A stretch of 64,000 bases of DNA from Brachycybe producta (Eukaryota > Arthropoda > Diplopoda > Playtdesmida > Andrognathidae), in contig JAUPFP010000208.1 of NCBI GenBank assembly GCA_036925085.1, positions 1 through 64,000 of the forward strand. The letters are read 5' to 3'. A program made the translations under genes and the position numbers. This document shows, in pieces, positions 60,261-64,000 of this stretch. Position 1 is the first letter of the stretch, and each line of letters starts with the position of its first letter. The notes beneath the pieces are model-generated. The model saw nothing but the letters and a program-made list of their open reading frames with translations. It searched no databases and had not been told where the DNA came from.

Positions 60261-60447
60261 ATAATTTTTTTCTATTTTTTAAATAATGGGAATCATATAT
60301 TAATAACTGGCATGATAAAATTAACCACTTATTTTATATAAATAACTGAAAATGCACACTATAATAGTTAACTGTAATTTTTTTTTTTTGAAGTGGAGAG
60401 TTAACTTATTTAGATCTTTCGAAAGTTGAACTTGTACATTTTGGGGT

Positions 60448-60565
60448 GTCAACGGCCGTACCATGTTGAACACACTGGTTCTCATCTGATCACCAAAGTT
60501 AAGCAAAATTGGGCCCAGTCAGTACTTGGATGGGTGACTGCCTGGGAATACTGGGTGTTGTTGGC
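60448..60565 (+). rRNA. 5S rRNA copy 199
   Basis: A11G, C40T, C60A; class L. In its upstream spacer AAGTATTTTTT is replaced by a 12-nt T tract (60378-60389). Confidence 0.9.
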
Positions 60566-60752
60566 ATAATTTTTTTCTATTTTTTAAATAATGGGAATCA
60601 TATATTAATAACTGGCATGATAAAATTGAACACTTATTTTATATAAATAACTGAAAATGCACACAATAATAGTTAACTGTAATAAGTATTTTTTGAAGTG
60701 GAGAGTTAACTTATTTAGATCTTTCAAAAGTTGTACTTGTACTCTTTGGGGT

Positions 60753-60870
60753 GTCAATGGCCATACCACGTTGAACACACTGGTTCTCATCCGATCACCA
60801 AAGTTAAGCACCATTGGGCCCAGTCAGTTCTTGGATGGGTGACTGCCTGGGAATACTGGGTGTTGTTGGT
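60753..60870 (+). rRNA. 5S rRNA copy 200
   Basis: C6T, T17C, A59C, A77T; class S; upstream TTTCAAAAG. Confidence 0.91.
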
Positions 60871-61057
60871 GTATTTCTTTTCATTTTTTAAATAATGGGA
60901 ATCATCTATTAATAACTGGCATGATAAAATTGAACACTTATTTTATATAAATAACTGAAAATGCACACTATAATAGTTAACTGTAATAAGTATTTTTTTG
61001 AAGTGGAGAGTTAATTTATTTAGATCTTTCGAAAGTTGAACTTGTACATTTTGGGGT

Positions 61058-61175
61058 GTCAACGGCCATACCATGTTGAACACACTGGTTCTCATCTGAT
61101 CACCAAAGTTAAGCAACATTGGGCCCAGTCAGTACTTGGATGGGTGACTGCCTGGGAATACTGGGTGTTGTTGGC
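61058..61175 (+). rRNA. 5S rRNA copy 201
   Basis: C40T; class L with the T-run broken to ATTCTTTTC. Confidence 0.93.
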
Positions 61176-61362
61176 ATAATTCTTTTCTATTTTTTAAATA
61201 ATGGGAATCATATATTAATAACTGGCATGATAAAATTGAACACTTATTTTATATAAATAACTGAAAATGCAAACAATAATAGTTAACTGTAATAAGTATT
61301 TTTTGAAGTGGAGAGTTAACTTATTTAGATCTTTCGAAAGTTGTACTTGTACTTTTTGGGGT

Positions 61363-61480
61363 GTCAACGGCCATACCACGTTGAACACACTGGTTCTCAT
61401 CCGATCACCAAAGTTAAGCAACATTGGGCCCAGTCAGTTCTTGGATGGGTGACTGCCTGGGAATACTGGGTGTTGTTGGT
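61363..61480 (+). rRNA. 5S rRNA copy 202
   Basis: T17C, A77T; class S with GGATTTC. Last gene before the insert. Confidence 0.93.
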
Positions 61481-61554
61481 GGATTTCTTTTCATTTTTTA
61501 AATAATGGGAATCATCTATTAATAACTGGCATGATAAAATTGAACACTTATTTT

Positions 61555-61584
61555 ATATAAATAACTGAAAATGCACACAATAAT
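61555..61584 (+). repeat. Left copy of 30-bp direct repeat flanking the insert
   Basis: Spacer segment running from ATATAAATAACTG to CACAATAAT, identical to 62504-62533. It is either an unusually long target-site duplication or a by-product of repair or recombination between repeat units. Confidence 0.85.
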
Positions 61585-61676
61585 GAGACGTTTGGGCCCG
61601 CCGCTTATTTTCGCTCTTTAGCGTTTTTCGTTTTTGGGGTTTTTTTTTTTGCGTCACCCTGTACTTTGTGTAGCTT

Positions 61677-61713
61677 CTGGGCCACTCGGTACTTTTGGTA
61701 CCAAGTGACCCAG
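61677..61713. repeat. Inverted repeat A (16-bp arms)
   Basis: CTGGGCCACTCGGTAC (61677-61692) faces GTACCAAGTGACCCAG (61698-61713) across a 5-nt loop. Two pairs are C/A on the + strand and would be G-U wobbles in a - strand transcript, so the fold is better on the - strand. Confidence 0.8.
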
Positions 61714-61795
61714 ATATCATATGTGATGAGATAACAATCTGATCTTTTCGTTCCCCCCTCATTTTATTCGTTTAGAGTTTGATTTTGTTTTCGTT

Positions 61796-61829
61796 TCTCC
61801 TGTTGTCACCTATGTGTGACAACAGGAGA
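61796..61829. repeat. Inverted repeat B (perfect 14-bp arms)
   Basis: TCTCCTGTTGTCAC (61796-61809) and GTGACAACAGGAGA (61816-61829) pair perfectly around a 6-nt loop. The inner part begins TGTTGTCAC, a shape also seen at LTR ends, but here both arms are adjacent. Confidence 0.9.
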
Positions 61830-61839
61830 TGAATCATGG

Positions 61840-61886
61840 TTTTGGACAAATGGATCAATCTTTTGATTGGTCCATTTGGTCCAAAA
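61840..61886. repeat. Inverted repeat C (about 21-bp arms)
   Basis: Arms 61840-61860 and 61865-61886 pair almost completely, with one bulged base and one T-G wobble, closed by a TTTT loop. The arms begin TTTTGGAC and end GTCCAAAA. Confidence 0.88.
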
Positions 61887-61913
61887 TATTGTTTAACCAA
61901 TTGTTGAATATGG

Positions 61914-61944
61914 CCCTGAGAATCCGACTTTGGGATTCTCAGGG
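61914..61944. repeat. Inverted repeat D (perfect 12-bp arms)
   Basis: CCCTGAGAATCC (61914-61925) and GGATTCTCAGGG (61933-61944) pair perfectly over a 7-nt loop and directly abut the TATA box. Confidence 0.9.
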
Positions 61945-61952
61945 TATATAAA
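61945..61952 (+). promoter_or_regulatory. TATA box candidate in the insert
   Basis: TATATAAA immediately after inverted repeat D. A TCAAG initiator-like site lies at 61971, 26 nt downstream of the first base, the usual TATA-to-start distance. Inferred RNA polymerase II promoter of the inserted element. Confidence 0.5.
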
Positions 61953-61993
61953 GAGTCATTTTTTTTGTACTCAAGAGCTTTTTTCCAAATACC

Positions 61994-62021
61994 GAACCTA
62001 TGCCCGATTTTGGCTAGGTTC
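61994..62021. repeat. Inverted repeat E (10-bp stem)
   Basis: GAACCTA-T-GCC (61994-62004) pairs with GGCTAGGTTC (62012-62021) with one bulged T and a 7-nt loop. It lies just downstream of the inferred start site, so it would be in the transcript leader. Confidence 0.65.
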
Positions 62022-62104
62022 TTTTCTTTTAAGATTATTTTCAAAGTGATATTTCTATGTGTTGTGTTTAAAGCCAGTTCGCCAAAATTATATTTTATCT
62101 GCGA

Positions 62105-62110
62105 AATAAA
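62105..62110 (+). promoter_or_regulatory. AATAAA polyadenylation-signal candidate in the insert
   Basis: AATAAA about 135 nt downstream of the inferred start at 61971, on the same strand as the TATA box. Spacing like the R region of an LTR, though a chance match in AT-rich DNA is possible. Confidence 0.35.
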
Positions 62111-62227
62111 CCATTTTTCTATATTTAAACCAGTGGTGTTTTCTTTTTATTCGAAACTTAAATTCCGCGATTGTGAATTCATCATTTGCAGGTCTTCACC
62201 TACTTGGATACATCAAAAAGGTCCCAA

Positions 62228-62241
62228 CAGGTGCAAACCTG
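62228..62241 (+). other. GNRA-capped hairpin 1 (CAGGT-GCAA-ACCTG)
   Basis: Five perfect pairs closed by a GCAA loop. GNRA tetraloops are typical of folded RNAs and docking interactions. Confidence 0.5.
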
Positions 62242-62288
62242 CAACGTACAAGTGAGTATATTTTTACACGATTCTTAGGGCAGATTTA

Positions 62289-62302
62289 TGGACGAAAGTC
62301 CA
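62289..62302 (+). other. GNRA-capped hairpin 2 (TGGAC-GAAA-GTCCA)
   Basis: Five perfect pairs closed by a GAAA loop, 48 nt after hairpin 1. The GGACGAAA string recalls a hammerhead stem II/core junction, but no CTGATGA partner was found nearby. Confidence 0.5.
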
Positions 62303-62402
62303 AGAGATACAGAGATTAAAGATCCTCAAGACTGTGAAGTCTTTTGCCAGAGACTAGTGAGGACATAAAATAGACGTTATATTGGTATCGTCCTCCCGGG
62401 CC

Positions 62403-62482
62403 AGTAGAATTAGTGGCCTAGCCAACCACTATCAATACGAGTGCAAACTCGCTCGTATTAAACTAAAAGAGCAGATTCTACT
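62403..62482 (+). other. Potential three-way-junction RNA fold at the right end of the insert
   Basis: Outer stem AGTAGAAT (62403-62410) with ATTCTACT (62475-62482), 8 perfect pairs. Inside it are TAGTGG/CCACTA (62411-62416 with 62426-62431) and AATACGAG/CTCGTATT (62434-62441 with 62452-62459). The last hairpin can alternatively close as CGAGT-GCAA-ACTCG (62438-62451), a third GNRA loop. No known ribozyme or intron core was recognised. Confidence 0.45.
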
Positions 62483-62503
62483 AGTGGAAAAAGGTCCGTC
62501 ACA

Positions 62504-62533
62504 ATATAAATAACTGAAAATGCACACAATAAT
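62504..62533 (+). repeat. Right copy of 30-bp direct repeat flanking the insert
   Basis: Identical to 61555-61584. Copies 202 and 203 start 1254 bp apart, which equals one 305-bp unit plus 919 bp of insert plus these 30 bp. Confidence 0.85.
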
Positions 62534-62616
62534 AGTTAACTGTAATAAGTATTTTTTTGAAGTGGAGAGTTAACTTATTTAGATCTTTCGAAAGTTGAAC
62601 TTGTACATTTTGGGGT

Positions 62617-62734
62617 GTCAACGGCCATACCATTTTGAACACACTGGTTCTCATCTGATCACCAAACTTAAGCAACATTGGGCCCAGTCAGTACTTGGAT
62701 GGGTGACTGCCTAGGAATACTGTGTGTTGTTGGC
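62617..62734 (+). rRNA. 5S rRNA copy 203
   Basis: G18T, C40T, G51C, G97A, G107T; class L. First gene after the insert. Confidence 0.9.
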
Positions 62735-62922
62735 ATAATTTTTTTCTATTTTTTAAATAATGGGAATCATATATTAATAACTGGCATGATAAAATTGAAC
62801 ACTTATTTTATATAAATAACTGAAAATGCACACTATAATAGTTAACTGTAATAAGTATTTTTTTGAAGTGGAGAGTTAACTTATTTAGATCTTTCGAAAG
62901 TTGAACTTGTACATTTTGGGGT

Positions 62923-63040
62923 GTCAACGGCCATACCATGTTGAACACACTGGTTCTCATCTGATCACCAAAGTTAAGCAACATTGGGCCCAGTCAGTAC
63001 TTGGATGGGTGACTGCCTGGGAATACTGGGTGTTGTTGGT
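62923..63040 (+). rRNA. 5S rRNA copy 204
   Basis: C40T; class S variant with T9 (GTTTTTTTTTC). Confidence 0.93.
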
Positions 63041-63225
63041 GTTTTTTTTTCATTTTTTAAAGAATGGAAATCATATATTAATAACTGGCATGATAAAATT
63101 GAACACTTATTTTATATTAATAACTAAAAATGCACACAATAATAGTTAAATGTAACAAGTATTTTTTGAAATGGAGAGTTAAATTATTTAGATCCTTCGA
63201 AAGTTGAACTTGTACATTTTGGGAT

Positions 63226-63343
63226 GTCAATGGAAAAACCATGTTGAACACACTGGTTCTCATCCAATCACCAAAGTTTAGCAATATTGGGCCCAGTCAG
63301 TACTTGGATGGGTGACTGCCTGGGAATACTGGGTGTTGTTGGC
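63226..63343 (+). rRNA. 5S rRNA copy 205 (degenerate)
   Basis: C6T, C9A, C10A, T12A, G41A, A54T, C60T; L-like end with ATATTTTTTC. Private changes in the A box and 5' strand suggest a decaying gene. Confidence 0.75.
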
Positions 63344-63528
63344 ATATTTTTTCATTTTTTAAATACTGGGAATCATCTATTAATAACTGGCATATTAAAG
63401 TTTAACACTTATTTTATATAAATAACTGAAAATGCACACAATAATAGTTGAGTGTAACAAGTATTATTTTGAAGTGGAGAGTTAATTTATTTAGATCTTT
63501 CGAAAGTTGAAGTTGTACATTTTGGGGT

Positions 63529-63646
63529 GTCAACGGCCATACCATGTTGAACACACTGGTTTTCATCCAATCACCAAAGTTAAGCAACATTGGGACCAGT
63601 CAGTACTTTGATGGGTGCCTGCATGGTAATACTGGGTGTTGTTATC
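63529..63646 (+). rRNA. 5S rRNA copy 206 (degenerate)
   Basis: C34T, G41A, C67A, G81T, A90C, C95A, G99T, G116A, G117T. Helix I, helix V and the C box are all hit; probable pseudogene. Confidence 0.72.
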
Positions 63647-63830
63647 ATTTTTTTTTCATTTTTTATATAATTGGAATCATCTATTAATAACTGGCATGAT
63701 AAAATTGAACACTTATTTTATATTAATAACTAAAAATGCACACAATAATAGTTAAATGTAACAAGTATTTTTTAAGTGGAGAGGTAACTTATTTAGATTC
63801 TTCGAAAGTTGAACTTGTACGTTTTGGGGT

Positions 63831-63948
63831 GTCAACAGCCATACCATGTTGAATGCACTGGTTCTCATCCGATCACCAAAATTAAGCAACATTGGGCCTA
63901 GTCAGTACTTGGATGGTTGACTGCCTGGGAATGCAGGGTGTTGTCGGC
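63831..63948 (+). rRNA. 5S rRNA copy 207 (degenerate)
   Basis: G7A, C24T, A25G, G51A, C69T, G87T, A103G, T105A, T115C; L-like end. Two helix V changes on the 3' strand; probable pseudogene. Confidence 0.72.
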
Positions 63949-64000
63949 ATATTTTTTTCATTTTTTAAATAATGGGAATCATCTATTAATACCTGGTATT

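Larger units (their letters stand above)
58618..60447 (+). repeat. Higher-order repeat: two 3-unit blocks (copies 193-195, 196-198)
   Basis: T29G+G81A; C26T+G107T; C6T+G7A+C10A+G18T, repeated with a period of exactly 915 bp. Confidence 0.9.
1..61584 (+). repeat. 5S rDNA tandem array, main block (copies 1-202)
   Basis: Head-to-tail 5S units, with starts on average 305 bp apart and no break in order or orientation. Each unit is a 118 nt gene, a T-rich terminator zone, an AT-rich spacer (with AATAACTGGCATGATAAAAT, TATATAAATAACTGAAAATG, CACACAATAATAGTTAACTG) and an upstream block (GAAGTGGAGAGTTAAC, AGATCTTTCGAAAGTTGAAC) running into the next gene. Every unit carries two GTTAAC palindromes in most copies. 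The window opens inside the spacer upstream of copy 1 (1-82). No unrelated sequence lies between genes here; all inter-gene stretches are this spacer. Variant lists in the copy entries are relative to the consensus in the summary. L and S name the downstream spacer class. Confidence 0.98.
61585..62503. mobile_element. 919-bp non-rDNA insert, mobile-element-derived (family uncertain)
   Basis: Sequence unrelated to the 5S unit, placed in the spacer between copies 202 and 203. It is flanked by a 30-bp direct repeat of spacer sequence (61555-61584 and 62504-62533), so exactly one array segment is duplicated around it. From left to right it has a T-rich left end with a 12-nt T tract, four large inverted repeats (61677-61944), TATATAAA (61945-61952), a smaller hairpin, AATAAA (62105-62110), and a 3' third rich in GNRA-capped hairpins. 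TATA plus AATAAA at about 150 bp spacing resembles the U3-R part of an LTR, but no complete LTR pair, primer-binding site or reverse transcriptase is present. A foldback element, a truncated retroelement or a compound insertion are alternatives. No real coding region was recognised. Confidence 0.55.
62504..64000 (+). repeat. 5S rDNA tandem array, distal block (copies 203-207)
   Basis: The array resumes after the insert at ATATAAATAACTG, in the same orientation and with the same unit length. Copies 203-204 are ordinary. Copies 205-207 and their spacers carry many private changes (for example ATATTAATAACTAAAAATG, TGTAACAAGT, shortened T-runs), unlike the homogenised main block. The window ends inside the spacer after copy 207. 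Confidence 0.95.

Noticed and set aside
850..61424. About 150 near-identical 69-residue open frames on the - strand, one per unit, starting MLLNFGD or similar
   Set aside because: Each overlaps the 5' half of a 5S gene and its upstream spacer in antisense. Conservation is explained by homogenisation of the rDNA unit; the frame is broken in many copies and has no recognisable domain.
1207..61452. Recurrent + strand frames of 60-67 residues (starting MQTIIVNCNKYF or MLNTLVL)
   Set aside because: They run through the 5S gene or spacer in one frame and exist only in copies with particular variants such as T17C or T88G. They are shadows of the RNA gene.
1..61584. CRISPR-like regular repeat spacing
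   Set aside because: The period is 305 bp with near-identical repeats and no unique spacers; the repeat contains a complete eukaryotic 5S gene.
1..61584. Other genes hidden in the spacers (tRNA, U-snRNA, histone, spliced leader), sometimes linked to 5S in animals
   Set aside because: The spacer is about 187 bp of AT-rich sequence with no tRNA A/B boxes or cloverleaf, no snRNA motif, and no open frame independent of the 5S gene.
61716..61732. Hammerhead ribozyme core candidate (GTGATGAG in the insert) and GGACGAAA at 62290
   Set aside because: The first lacks the essential C of CTGATGA, the two are more than 550 nt apart, and no stem arrangement joins them.
61553..62255. Three open frames of 69, 90 and 96 residues in the insert (61553-61762 -, 61772-62044 -, 61965-62255 +)
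   Set aside because: They overlap one another and the inverted repeats, read through T/A tracts, show no family motif, and the first extends into 5S spacer. No coding support.
62310..62400. Group I intron R/S-like strings (AGACTAG, GGTATCGTCC)
   Set aside because: No complementary P7 partner in the right order and no P/Q elements could be found.
1..64000. A 5S-derived SINE or a Cassandra-type retroelement cluster
   Set aside because: Units are strictly head-to-tail with full-length genes and proper terminators, with no A-tails, target duplications or LTRs per unit.

Overview
The window is almost entirely one eukaryotic 5S ribosomal DNA tandem array. I count 207 head-to-tail 5S rRNA genes, all on the + strand. 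Each is about 118 nt, and the unit length is very regular at about 305 bp (118 bp gene plus about 187 bp AT-rich spacer). The only real interruption is a unique segment of 919 bp at 61585-62503. There is no supportable protein-coding gene. The gene sequence (GTTCTCATCCGATCACC, TTAAGCAAC, GTACTTGGATGGGTGACTGCC) is of the metazoan/arthropod 5S type with an intact RNA polymerase III internal promoter, so I infer an arthropod nuclear genome. I cannot name the species.

Numbering used below: nt 1 is the G of GTCAACGGCC and nt 118 is the last base of TTGTTGGC or TTGTTGGT. The array consensus in pieces is GTCAACGGCCATACCATGTT (1-20), GAACACACTGGTTCTCATCC (21-40), GATCACCAAAGTTAAGCAAC (41-60), ATTGGGCCCAGTCAGTACTT (61-80), GGATGGGTGACTGCCTGGGA (81-100), ATACTGGGTGTTGTTGGC (101-118). 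Eleven copies match it exactly apart from nt 118. Two 3'-end/spacer classes alternate. Class L has C118, then ATAATTTTTTTC and, further on, AATCATATATTAA. Class S has T118, then GTATTTCTTTTC and AATCATCTATTAA.

Layout: 1-61584 holds copies 1-202 without a break; 61585-62503 is the insert; 62504-64000 holds copies 203-207, the last three clearly more degenerate, as at an array edge. Copies are not randomly arranged. Diagnostic variants recur in the same order as multi-unit blocks of 2, 3, 5, 7, 10 and about 12 units, which is the footprint of unequal exchange or segmental amplification.

The insert looks mobile-element-derived. It has a row of strong inverted repeats, a TATATAAA box, an AATAAA signal, GNRA-tetraloop hairpins, and a 30-bp direct repeat of array sequence on both sides. 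Two patterns are the most notable: (i) variable positions and differences from canonical 5S are mostly C-to-T or G-to-A at CpG sites, suggesting a long-methylated array; (ii) several variants that should break 5S helices have been amplified to many copies, so a sizeable share of the genes may be pseudogenes.
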